Position numbers and translations under genes: made by a program. 64,000 nucleotides of DNA from Epiperipatus broadwayi. Lineage: Eukaryota; Onychophora; Udeonychophora; Euonychophora; Peripatidae. Below the pieces are notes generated by a model. That model made no database searches, was not told the origin of the DNA, and saw only the letters and a program-made list of their open reading frames with translations. The stretch spans positions 3,041,149 to 3,105,148 of the forward strand of contig JAQFVV010012405.1 in assembly GCA_028023455.1 (NCBI GenBank), in the 5' to 3' direction. Below, piece after piece: positions 10,091 to 22,739 of this stretch (position 1 is its first letter; every line of letters starts with the position of its first letter).

Positions 10091-13000
10091 AGAACGTTAA
10101 AAAAATCTTAGCAAGATGTTTGCTATTACTAACAATAAATGTATTGGAAAGTTTACAATTTTTCTAATGATATTAGTTCATAATATTTGATGGTGGAAAT
10201 AGTCCAACAAATAATTAACTCATGCTTATGTGCTTTTATTAATTTTAATGACTATAAATAAATACATTTTTATTCAATTGCTTTCGTAATTTATTCTTTC
10301 TTAAAAAAATTTCAATTAGAAAATTTTAATATACTCTATTCTTTTACTTCATATGTTATATATATATATATGTTCGCTTCTCATTTAATCTCTATATTAT
10401 CTAATCATTCCACATGGTTTTATAAAGAGAAAATCTAAAGAAATATACTCAACCCTTTTTTTTTTCAAATATTTTTTGATTAATATCTCTTACTATAACA
10501 TTAATATTATTTTGTCAGAATGAGAACTTGTTTAGATATGAATCAAATTTCTTTCATTTGGTAATTACTAATAAATTGATTTCCATTTCATTCATTTTTC
10601 TAATATTTTGATGTTTTTAATAATGTATCGGCCATATTTAGAATTAACTGTGTTTTAATTTCTAACTTACAAAATTCAGTAATGTATAAATTCATTATAT
10701 GAAGACAGCATATGTTTTTAATCAGAAATTTCTAATAGTGTCCGAATTTAGTCATTAACTTCTGTATTGATTGGTAAATTTACATTTTCTGAAGAATGAT
10801 GATCATAGATTTGTTTGTGTGTCATATAAGAAGTGAATATTTTCAAATATATTGATTAATATTTAAAAAAAACTCAAAACAGTGTCCTAAAATTTATCAC
10901 CTTGTGAGAATTAAGGAAAGTCTTGTTTTTTTTTTTTGTCCCAAATGCAGGAGGAAAGCCAGTAAACTCACTACATTGATCTATGTACATTACTTATCTT
11001 CCCATTTATGTCTACTTAATATATGAATAATATTACAATATTAACAGCTTTTAATAACAAGAAAATATAGATGTAGATCAGTTTCTTTACAACTTCAATA
11101 TGGGATCAAAGGATCTACTTTTAGATAATAATGAACTTTTTATTATTATTATACGTGCATAAGTAAATGTAAAATATTTTTGAAAATTTGTAATCATAAT
11201 CAAATTTATTATTTTATTAATAATTTAGTTATTATATTTTTAATGCTTAATCATTATTATCTTATTTATTCTTTCTCTAAAAAGAAATAAAAAAATATTT
11301 CTGTAAATATGTGACTGAAATATATATTTTTATTCTTTTTTTTTAATCCATTAAATTCAAGATTATTTAACCGCAAACAAAGACTTTCACAGATGTTAAT
11401 TGAATTTCTCTTAAATTATATTTACAATAAAAATATTTAATAAAAACAAACGTATAATCAAATCATTTGCATTAGACTGTCATTTTTAATTTTCTATTAT
11501 CACCTAAGACTTGATGATATTCCTTTCCCCCCCCTTCTTTAATCTCCAATTCCAATGAAACTTTTTTCTATTAGCAAATTAATTTTAAACTATTTAAAAA
11601 TTGATCAGTTCTTCCCAGAATGCTTTCATGTTATCAGATGGCTCTATTTTTTATTTATTTTTGTAATCAACACTTATGCAACATGTTCATACACTAACAC
11701 TGGCGATATTATTACTTTTAAATAACATTTTAAAAAATAAAATTAAGTCACTTAACCTCCCATCCGTTTGTATACATTGTTATCATCAATAAATAATTCA
11801 CAATAATGTTGTTGTTTTTTAACTAAAATAAAATTAAGATAATCGAGAAGATATTTAATATGTGATAATGTATGAGTATAAATAGTTGACTGTGTAGTTT
11901 ATTGCAATTGTAGACTGTCAGATTTTGAAGCACTACAATTCTGATACTTTCCACTTTCAAATTTCTTATGAATGTTTGTACAGTAAAGCCATGTGATCAT
12001 TTATTTACTGTAAATGGTTAAAGCAGTTAAAAACAAACAGAAATTTTTCTTATTTCAGAATGAATTCTATAAACATCATAATTAATGGACATTAGATGAC
12101 AATTTAGATTCTCAAAATCAATTTTGGACACATGGTTTTCATATTATTCTTTTACAGTTTCCACCTTTTATTTCTAATGTGTTATATTAATAGCTTAATG
12201 GCTTGAACTTTTAAATAACTTGGAATTTTTAGTGATCTCCATTAAAAGCTCATCAAAGATTTCTATGAACTTTTAAATATAAATGGTTTTTATCAAAAAA
12301 AAAAAAAGTGTAATTTTCATCTTATTTGACATTTAATTTTTATTTGACAATGGTAAGTACTAACTCCAAACACAATTTTTCTGCCAGAAGAAATTGACTA
12401 TTCATGCTTGTAGAATTAGTTCTAAAATGAGAAAGAAAAATGCTTCCAAATGCAGAGTAAGGTGAGTTACTTTGCTTTACCATATATCATGATGATTTTT
12501 AAACAATTAAGAATGATTGTAAGTAGTGTACAATTGAACTCTCTAAAAGTACAATCACTGATTTAATATTGATTTACATAGAATTACAGAAATGTTTATA
12601 TTCAAATTTTTGAATGTTTAAAATTATCTCTGTAAGGAGAGAAAAAAGGTTATAATTGCCACATGCACATTAGATGCTAGTAAAATCAAATTATGATTTC
12701 TGAAAAATTTATTTACAGAGTATAGAATTATCAGATAACTGATAAATAATATTATTACACTTGAAAGATTACAAGAAGGTTTTAAAAAGTTCCAACACTA
12801 ATTATTTAATAACATCTATGTTTGAATTTTATGTACTATACCCATTGCTAAAAATGAAGGCTTGTTTATTTTACTATAATGTTTTGATTTGTTTTTCAAT
12901 ATACTGACATTTATATCCCTATCAAGAATATCATGGAACCTTTACTCTCTTGCTGTTAGATAGTTTATTGAGTTAACTAATAATAGATTTATGAAAAAAA

Positions 13001-15691
13001 AATTATTCTTTGGAAAATCGTGAGCTATTTACAAAAAAATTCCAAGATCCAATTGGATTTAGCAGGATAATGCATTTATTGCTGTGTGACAGGAATCTTT
13101 GTTGCTAGGAAATGAGACATCAGCGAAAAATCTTTTGATTTAAAACACCTGGCATTTCTATGATAGATTAAAAAGTTTTAAATCTGAAAATTAATATAAT
13201 TTTTGAAATATATTTTCTTATAAACCACGTCATAAGAAGAAAATTGTAGAGATTTATTTTCAAGTTTAATTGTTACTTGATATATATATTGTACCCTCAC
13301 TTCCAGGAAATATGTAATTATAATCATTTGATCTAGCTCAGATAAATAACTATGTTTACCTAAAATGTATCTAAATCAACAATAACTATATTTTTTAATA
13401 ATATCAAATTATCAAATTAGCTTAACTAATAAATAATAATATAATTCTGTTTTATAAAATTAAATAAATGAATATCTAATCAAATCATGAGACTATGAAG
13501 TGAGTTTACAAGTGGCAGAGCGAATACATTAAGTTAATCGCCCACTGGATATCACCTTAATGGCATAATAATACTATTCCTACTCCTATTACTTAAATAC
13601 TACATTTATAGTACTCTTACATTTTTAATCAAAATTAATTAAGTACATGACTCTTAATAAATTAATTTGAATATCTTCATAAAATTGATTTAGCTCAAAC
13701 TATCTCAGGTTCTCTTACAATAATTCTAAATTAATTATAACTTTTGTAATCAAGTATGATAAGGGATTTAATATCATTCCTAACTACAATTTAATAATAC
13801 TAATAATAACAAAATAGTAATACTAATTTTTAATCTATAATTCACTCTCCTATCTTTCTACTTATAATGTTGTTCTTGTATATCACATAATAATAATATA
13901 ATGTAATTTTTTATTATCCATATGGCATCTTAAACAAACATATTTAGTATGATATTATAATCTGAGAATATGTGGCAATCATTACTAATATAATTTAATG
14001 TAAATCTTTGGTAACTATTCCATGACCATTAGAATAATACAATAAGTAAAACTTCTTAAATAAAATATATCAATAAAACATTATAACTCTTAAATAACAA
14101 TTTCATTTATGATGTGCAAATACTATGTCTTCATTATAATTATCTGTGATTGTGTAATTTGTGATGTGAAGAAATTGAGTCAACACCAAGACTTACAAAA
14201 CAAATTTTATTACCAAACTTAACAATAAAATTATTTACATTATTTACATTCTGATAAAATTCTATTTATTCATATTCAGGTACTTTTCTAATACAAATCA
14301 AATGATCTAAAGTATAAGATACAGAACATTTTCTTAAATGAGCTCTTATTTTCAATATATTATTATATATTTTTTTTTTATTACAGTTATTAAATTTTAT
14401 TAACTCAATAGGTTTTAAAAACATATAAGGTACTATTTTTACTATGACTTTATTCTTGTTATTTAGTTTAAAAAATAAATTATTATTCTGTATAGTCATT
14501 CTTCAATAAATAATTATGTGAACGACCTTGATTAATAGCATACCATCAAACTAAGCTGCTTACTAATTATTATTTTAAACTTTAAATATAATGTATGTAT
14601 TAGTGTGTTGTTATAAAATTACTTTTGTAAAATTATGACTACTTGCATTCATTAAACACGATTCAGTCTAATATGCATTAAGAGTATGTCTTTAAAATTT
14701 TTAATAAGTAAATAATATCGTTATAAATCCTTTTTAATTATCAACTATTTATTTTATAAAACATAAATAAATATCAATTTTAAATATAAAAATTTTATGA
14801 TTCTTTCACTGATGAAATTATGTTCTTATAATATTTACACTTATTTTACTTGAAGTAAAACTTATCTTATCCACTTTAAGAACAATTTTGTATTTCCAAA
14901 CTTATTTATTATTTCCGATTTTAAACTACCATCCTTCACAATGTAATCCAATAAATTTCAATAACACATAAACTAGTAGGCATATGGGATAAACTATAAA
15001 TTCAACTTAATAACACATTTATCAACTAACCATCATGGGCACAGTGTACAAGAAATGAGGTATGACTTATTTATCTAATAACCTCTACTACCAAATATAA
15101 TGTCCAGGCTATTTATTCAGCACTATGGCACATTAAACTTTAACAAATAGAAAAATAAACACTGCCATGAATATACAGAAGATATAGGGCTATGTTATCT
15201 ATACCTGTATAATCATCAATATACTGTACTCTTTTTCCCATATAAATAAACCCTATATACAATATTATCCTGGTCTTATATAACCTAATACTAAGATATT
15301 AGCATTAAAAATTCATCACTTTACATCGCTAAATTCATCTTTTCATTTCTATAATAATAAATAAATTCATTTTTAGAATAACAGTCTAACTAACTAATAA
15401 GACAAGATTATTTCATTCTTTGATAGTTCTCAAACTTAAGCATAAACCATCAGAATCAATGTCATATTTTTAATACTTTAAATTACTCAACTAAAACATC
15501 CAGTTCAATTATAATAGAATCATATACTTATATTTCCTTTATGTTAAATATCTTTACGATATCAATAAAATTATGCATATTTTTAAATAACTAAACAAAT
15601 AATAAATTACGTGTAAGTATCGTGTTTTATATATGCATCCATACATCCACACAAAATAATAAAATACATTATAAAACTATTAATAATTTAC
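10091..15691. other. 5.6 kb AT-rich non-coding stretch
   Basis: No recognisable genes, RNA genes or element ends were found. From about 13.4 kb onward the plus strand becomes visibly C-rich and G-poor, a bias that continues to about 20.0 kb. A C-tract of about ten bases lies near 11525. The minus-strand frame at 14266-14499 is lysine/asparagine/isoleucine-rich and looks random. Confidence 0.5.
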
Positions 15692-17744
15692 ATTATTACC
15701 ATAAATAAATCATTTTTTATAGTGCGATGTTTGTAAACTGTAATATTTAACACAGCATTATGCTGTTGCACATGCGCTTTAAAGATTTTAACTATAAATG
15801 AATGAATACTAACACTCAACCACATGATAAAGTCTTTGGAAAAGATAGAATGGCCATCTATCTTTTCGAACCCAAACGCTTTTGTATGGGTGAATCTTAA
15901 GTGTTTGAAAGTGAAAGCATGAATATATTAAATAATCACTTTAAATTACTGTTACATGCTTGAATGAAAGACGCTAAATAAATTTATTAGAATTTACGAT
16001 ACGTCATTCTTCTTATTTGGTATTAGATGTATGTAAATAAATCATTTTTTATAGCACGATGTTTGTAAACTGTAATATTTAACACAGCATTACGCTGTTG
16101 CACATGCGCTTTGAAGATTTTAATTATAAATGAATTAATACTAACACTCAACCACATGATAAAGTCTTTGGAAAAGATAGAATGGCCATTTATCTTTTCG
16201 AACCCAAACGCTTTTGTATGGGCGAATCTTAAGTGTTTGAAAGTGAATGCATGAATATATTAAATAATCACTTTAAATTACTATTACATGTTTGAATGAA
16301 AGATGCTAATGAAATTTACTAGAATTTATGATACGTCATTCTTCTTATTTGATATTAGATGTATGTAAATAAATCATTTTTTATAGCGCGATGTTTGTAA
16401 AGTGTAATATTTAACACAGCATTACGCTGTTGCACATGCGCTTTGAAGATTTTAACTATAAATGAATGAATACTAACACTCAACCACATGATAAAGTCTT
16501 TGGAAAAGATAGAATGGCCATCTATCTTTTCGAACCCAAACGCTTTTGTATGGGCGAATCTTAAGTGTTTGAAAGTAATAGCATGAATATATTAAATAAT
16601 CACTTTAAATTACTATTACATGCTTGAATGAAAGATGCTAATGAAATTTACCAGAATTTACGATACGTCATTCTTTTTATTTGATATTAGATGTATGTAA
16701 ATAAATCATTTTTTATAGCACGATGTTTGTAAAAGGTAATATTTAACACCGCATTACGCTATAAAAAATGATGTATTTACATACATCTAATATCAAATAA
16801 GAAGAATGATGTATCGTAAATTTTAGTAAATTTCATTAGCGTCTTCCATTCAAGCATGTAATAGTAATTTAAAGTGATTATTTAATATATTCACGCTTTC
16901 ACTTTCAAATACTTAAGATTCACCCATACAAAAGCATTTGGGTTCGAAAAGATAGATAGCCATTCTATCTTTTCCAAAGACTTTATATTGTGGTTGAATG
17001 TTAGTATTCATTCATTTATAGTTAAAATCTTCAAAGCGCATGTGCAACAGCATAATACTGTGTTAAATATTACAGTTTACAAACATCGCGCTATAAAAAA
17101 TGATTTATTTACATACATCTAATATCAAATAAGAAGAATGACGTATTGTAAATTCTAGTAAATTTCATTAGCATCTTTCATTCAAGCATGTAATAGTAAT
17201 TTAAAGTGATTATTTAATATATTCATGCTTTCACTTTCAAACACTTAAGATTCGCCCATACAAAAGAGTTTGCATTCGAAAAGATAGATGGCCATTCTAT
17301 CTTTTCCAAAGACTTTATCATGTGGTTGAGTGTTAGTATTCATTCATTTATAGTTAAAATCTTCAAAGCGCATGTGCAACAGCGTAATGCTGTGTTAAAT
17401 ATTACAGTTTACAAACATCGTGCTATAAAAATGATTTATTTACATACATCTAATATCAAATAAGAAGAATGACATATCGTAAATTCTAGTAAATTTCATT
17501 AGTGTCTTTCATTCAAGCATGTAATAGTAATTTAAAGTGATTATTTAATATATTCACGCTTTCACTTTCAAACACTTACGATTCACCCATACAAAAGCGT
17601 TTGGGTTCGAAAAGATAGATGGCCATTCTATCTTTTCCCAAGATTTTATCCTGTGGTTGAACATTAGTATTCATTCATTTATAGTTAAAATCTTTTTAGC
17701 GCATGTGCAACAGCGTAATGCTGTGTTAAATATTATTACCATAA
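15692..17744. repeat. Inverted (palindromic) array of a 332-bp satellite
   Basis: Three complete and one partial direct copies start near 15705, 16034, 16366 and 16698 (period about 332). They are followed from about 16760 by about three copies in reverse orientation, with unit starts near 16761, 17093 and 17425. Copies are roughly 93-96% alike by eye. The centre joins the two halves at a 3-4 base overlap (GCT/CGCT) and leaves a loop of about 40 bases. ATTATTACCATAA flanks the whole array at 15692-15704 and 17732-17744, like a 13-bp target duplication. Each unit carries a perfect 10-bp hairpin (AAAAGATAGA / TCTATCTTTT around ATGGCCA) and an ACAGC..GCTGT stem. No coding capacity and no recognised ribozyme core were seen. 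Confidence 0.9.
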
Positions 17745-20098
17745 GTAATTTCTGTTGGCAATTACTTATTTGATGTATTCTGGATCACGATCTAAATAAA
17801 ACATTTTAATATCGTTTATTCCACTTTATCACACTTTAAAATATATTAAGTTTTTTTTAAAAAAATTATTATTAAAGAGTTTTTTCTTTACAATAAAATT
17901 TTAATTACTAGGTTAGTAAATAATTTAATGTTTTATGTTCCTTTTCTATCCCTATACTGTGATAAATATTACTATAATTTTTTTAGTAAAAAATAATTTT
18001 AACTTATATTTACAACAACTCCATTAAACTTTCTTGCAATGAAATGTTATTTTTCGATAATAAGTTCATCACAGGAAGTGTCTTTTTCTCCTGGTAAAAC
18101 ATTGGTAAGACACTTTTGACACCAATAACTATGCATGCTCTGGTTCTCCACATTGCAATATAAAATCCAAAATGACTGTTAAAGTTAAATATTGTAAGTT
18201 TACTTTTATTCCACAACATAAGAACTGATACAATTAATATTTTTTTATCTCCAATAACTTTAAGATACTCAAGCATTCATTGCTAGGTAAATATCTAATT
18301 TAAATACTTTTAATATTCTTCATCAAGACAATTTTTCAAATTCTTTTAACTTTTCAATATTTACTGAGGTTCGATATCTTCTGATACAAACAATAAACTT
18401 CCTCCAATGTCCGCTGATAACTTAAATTATTTTCTCAAATAAATTCAGAAACTTTTTTGTATGTCCAGCATACAATAATTATTAATTTTAAACATCTTTT
18501 AAATATAAGTCATATTTGCAAATGATCTTAATTTTTATTTTTTTTAAAAAAAAAAAAATTCCATTTTTAAATTACGTTCAATATTTCTTCAGAAAGAAAT
18601 ATCTTGGCGTTCCAAAATAATTGCTTGGTCAAATTAAAAAGGTTTTTTCTTTTAAAAGCATTTTCCATCTTATTTTAAATAAATTTCTTCATAAAAATAT
18701 ATTATATCATTTCACTTTATATTTTTGATGAAATTTTTTTTAATATTTTCTCCATGACGTTCTTTTTACGAAATTTAGTCGTAATTAATATGACTTATCA
18801 GCACAGGCAAACTTATAGGCTTTCTATGATAATAATACTTGAATATTTTCATCAATTTTTTTAGATTTAGTGACAACTTCTCCATGTTTACGTTAATGAC
18901 AAATTGAACAAAAACAGATCAGCAAGTAAGGAATTATTTAATTTTTTTTAGCAACACATTTTTATATCCCATGATCTAATAATAATGAGTTAATATCCTT
19001 TTTTTTCCCGAATTAAAAATGATAAAGTTGACTATTATAATATACTTAATTAACTAAAGTTGTCATGATAGTTACAATGATAGTAGAAATTATAATAATA
19101 GTCTGCAAAATTTGGTTCAGCTCTTAAATACTCCAGTTTATTCCACCTCTGATTGGTCCGTTAAACCATACTTACTTCAAACTACCCTGGATAATGAACA
19201 CCAGCTAAAAGTTAAAACTAATAATTTATTAAATATTTATTTTTATTATATTATTCAATTCTTAATTAATTTTTATATTTTATTTACACTTAATAAATAC
19301 TTTAAAATAACTTTTAAAAATCACATTTCAATATTTATTATCATTTCTACTTTTATTTTAAACAAAACATATTTATTTTCAACATAAAACACAAATCTAA
19401 TTTCATCTATTATATCTATTTTTAAAACCTAATCTAATATTTATAACAGATGACATCATTTTATTTTCAAGAACAGGTGTGAATATTATACATCACGTGA
19501 TTTACAAAACTAAATGAGATGCTAATAATTTAAAGAAAACTAAAATAAATAATTTAATTTATAAAATATTACATAAATCAATATTATAGCACAATTTTAA
19601 AATAATTATTTTAATATTATAAAATCGAAAATACACTTTACTCCCTACATTATTACTTCTAATTAAAGGATTTTAAAAAATAACTACTAAATACAATTAA
19701 TATTATTGAATAATCTATTCATTTAACTTTACAGCATTACTTTTAAAATTTACCTTAATTATTATTTATAAGACTTATTAAATCAGTACTTATTATGGCC
19801 ATTTCTCCCAACCATACAATCTTATAATGATTTTTAGTTAACTGTTTTCTTACAAATACCAACATAATATTATACATCAATTATTTTACTTGCCTTAACT
19901 AAATTATTCAAAGATTATTAACACGTAACATACATCATCCCTTACTTAACTTTAAAATTTAAAAATTTCCAGTAAATTATTAGAAATAATCCATTCTAAC
20001 CTAAACAAAAGGGTACAATATATATGTAATAACAATAAAAATAAATATAATGGTAATTAATTATTATATGTGGTCTTTCAATTCTAATATATATATAT
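17745..20098. other. AT-rich, C-biased non-coding stretch
   Basis: No element was recognised. An 88-codon minus-strand frame at 18010-18276 has a less biased composition than its surroundings but matches no family I know and is not called as a gene. Confidence 0.45.
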
Positions 20099-22617
20099 TG
20101 TAACGGTCAGAAAATGTGTGACTCGTAAACATAGTGCAAAATTCGACCACCATACAGAACAGCAGCACCATCGAGTAGCGAAGCCACCCGTGGTACTGAG
20201 TTCGAACATAGTTTATCGGTTCCACAATACGATCCACAAAACAACACATCTGATGCGACATTAGTAAAGATTTCCTTAGGCACGGTGGTCAGGGATATGC
20301 AAGAGACTCATGATTTTATTCTCGAGTTAGCCAATAACCAAACTAATATTAATTAAACATTCATATTTACATAATCGAGGAAATATTATATAGAATGGGT
20401 ATCGAATAAATGAAACGTAACTGCAGACGTATAGTTTAAAATTATTTATTAATACATTTTAATAAAACAATCATTTACTAATAATATTTGTGGATTTAAA
20501 GCTTCAGTAGCGGGATTTGTGACATGATTATATTTTAAAGAATACATTTATTTGTTTACAAAAGGAATTCATTTATTTGAGAGCGTAATCTAGCTACCTA
20601 AAATTCTTGAGTAAGTATTTCTAATGCATGCCTGGAGGGATTTATTCCTTTGCAATGCAAGAGTCTAAAGTATGGGTTATAAGAGTAATGGCAGACATAT
20701 ATTTATTTCATTAAAATATTTATTTATAACTAAGGGCAAACATTTATTTGAGAGTGATTTATGAAGATAATGCAGAGGCGGAGTGACATATAGAATAATA
20801 AAATTAAGTAAAGGAACACGTGGTACGCTTTAGAAAGGCAATATGGAATGGCAGTATATCGAAACTGCAATGCCGTGAATGAGTTTATAATAATGTCGAG
20901 CTGGTCTCTGCCATCAGCCCGACGAAGTAAGGTGTCACATAAGCATAACCAGGGACAAGCGGTCCATGTCGCAGTTTTGCCGGCTGGCTGCATGACATTG
21001 TCAAGTCCTATGGGAGCACCCATTATGCCCGCTTGTGTAGGACTACTGGGGTTAATTTCAATCCTGAAGAATCCGGAAATTTCACGGCGGAATGGGTCAT
21101 CGCGTCTCTAAAACGTAATACATGTATAATGTACAAACGATTAGGATGAGATTTAAATAGATTTCTAATTCGGCCCTACATTATCAACATTTACTAAAGA
21201 ACGTTGGTGACTCTCAATGAAATGTAATTTTCTGGAATTATTCATGATGATTTAATAAATACAAAACAGATATAAATTGGGAATTATTGTAACTAATACA
21301 TTAGCCATTTGCGAAGTACTAGACCCCTGCATTACAATAAATGATGCCATTGAATGCGTGTCGATTTATATGGAAGTTAAGTTATTTAGGAAAATACATA
21401 TTAATAAAAATGTGACACGCATTCACTGTTTCGAACGATCATAGATTTAAACTTTGAAAATAGAGACAATTGTGAGCATGCAATAATTAGATAATAAATA
21501 TAGATAAAATGTAGATTTTAAAAATACGCACCCAAGATAGAATGAGGTAAGCTAGATTAGTAAAGAAATTTACACATTAAATTAATTATTCAATTTTAGT
21601 TATACAAATGGTAGTTTTACATTTTATAATTTAGATAAGTAGTATGAAGAAGAGCTATAGCATATTATTAGAGTACTCTAGAGTTTGAATACAGACAGGT
21701 ACCTGTTTTATAAGAAGTTTTCTGATTTCATTAGTTTAGCAGAAAAAAGTTCACGAGTGGCAATTCTTTCTTGTATTTAGATATTCATTTAATTTCATGG
21801 CAGCAGCAGCTTTCTCATTCATTTTAGGCAGCAGATCTTCATGGTGAATTTATGACGGGCAATGGAAAGTTCAGCATCCGATAGGCCATTTCCCGATGGA
21901 GAATAATCTAGGTGCTTTACTCGGTCATACCTTGGCAGGAACAAATTATTTTATTATTTTTGGAGACTCTCAGTGATCGAGAGCAAAGCTAAAGTTTAAG
22001 TGAATGTCTCCAGCAAGTCTAAGATGGCCTCTTTTTTTATCTTGATCTCTCACGTTTTTGTTAAGGTATTTTTAGGTTCTATTTAATCTGCCCTGAGGAT
22101 AATCAACGCATTTTGTTGGTTTTTAATTAAAGAAAGCTGCCGTTCTATTGTTTACATTTTACATTTATTAATTATATTTTGGGGAATTTTTCTTTAATTA
22201 ATCTATTATCTATCACTGACCGATGCTTTTAAATTTCAAAAACAAAAAGGGAACATAAGATTATTTTAACTTTTAATTAAATATTACATCAGATTTTTTT
22301 AGAATTATTATTAAATGAAATTTAAACAAAGCAATAAATACGAACTTTATAATCCAAAATAAATGATTAAAATTATACAAAATCATATAACTAAAAGAAA
22401 TATAAATTATATTATTTTATCCCTATTTATTGCGTTTAATTTGAGATCGAAATGTGTGAGTGTTTATGCTGAATTCTACATATATTTATACATTTTTAAT
22501 ATTGTTACACACACAATTCGATATCAAAAAGTTTAAATTTGGGCGGGATAGACCGGTCAGTGAGAGACAACAGAAAAAGGTGAAACTTAAGATTCGAATA
22601 CGAATCTTACTGTTTCA
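20099..22617 (-). mobile_element. Solo LTR of the Ty3/gypsy family
   Basis: This 2519-bp sequence begins TGTAACGGTCAG and ends ACTGTTTCA. It aligns along its whole length with the two LTRs of the complete element at 39038-49048, but with many substitutions and small indels, so it is an older insertion. ATAT flanks both sides (before 20099 and at 22618-22621), consistent with a 4-bp target duplication in TA-rich DNA. No internal region is attached, so it probably arose by LTR-LTR recombination. Orientation is taken from the complete element. The open frames inside it (20730-21023, 20848-21111) are incidental to the GC-richer middle. Confidence 0.9.
22588..22609 (-). other. LTR-terminal hairpin (solo LTR version)
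   Basis: TAAGATTCG-AATA-CGAATCTTA forms a perfect 9-bp stem with a 4-base loop, 8 bases from the LTR end. One base pair differs from the complete element's LTRs (A:T instead of G:C), with both sides changed together. Confidence 0.8.
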
Positions 22618-22739
22618 ATATGTAATAAATAAAGTTTGATATCTGTATTCGTTTCACAATACATATATATATATATATATATGTATTGTATCGCCAACAA
22701 ATATATGGTTTAAAACACATATTCTGTGGTACATATGAA

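Noticed and set aside
10905-11000. Possible second SCAPER exon after a pyrimidine tract and CAG
   Set aside because: The following frame does not resemble the expected SCAPER sequence and no donor follows.
12340-12362. Splice donor ATG-GTAAGT
   Set aside because: No open coding sequence upstream.
15705-17731. Hammerhead ribozyme in the satellite unit
   Set aside because: No CTGATGA and GAAA core pair found on either strand by eye.
15692-17744. CRISPR-like array
   Set aside because: Repeats of 332 bp without short direct repeats and unique spacers, in a eukaryotic setting.
18010-18276. 88-codon minus-strand frame with MWRTRACIVIGVKSVLPMFYQ
   Set aside because: Looks less random than its neighbours but matches no family I know and has no supporting context.
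20730-21111. Opposing frames of 97 and 87 codons in the solo LTR
   Set aside because: Incidental to the GC-richer LTR segment; not preserved in the other LTR copies.
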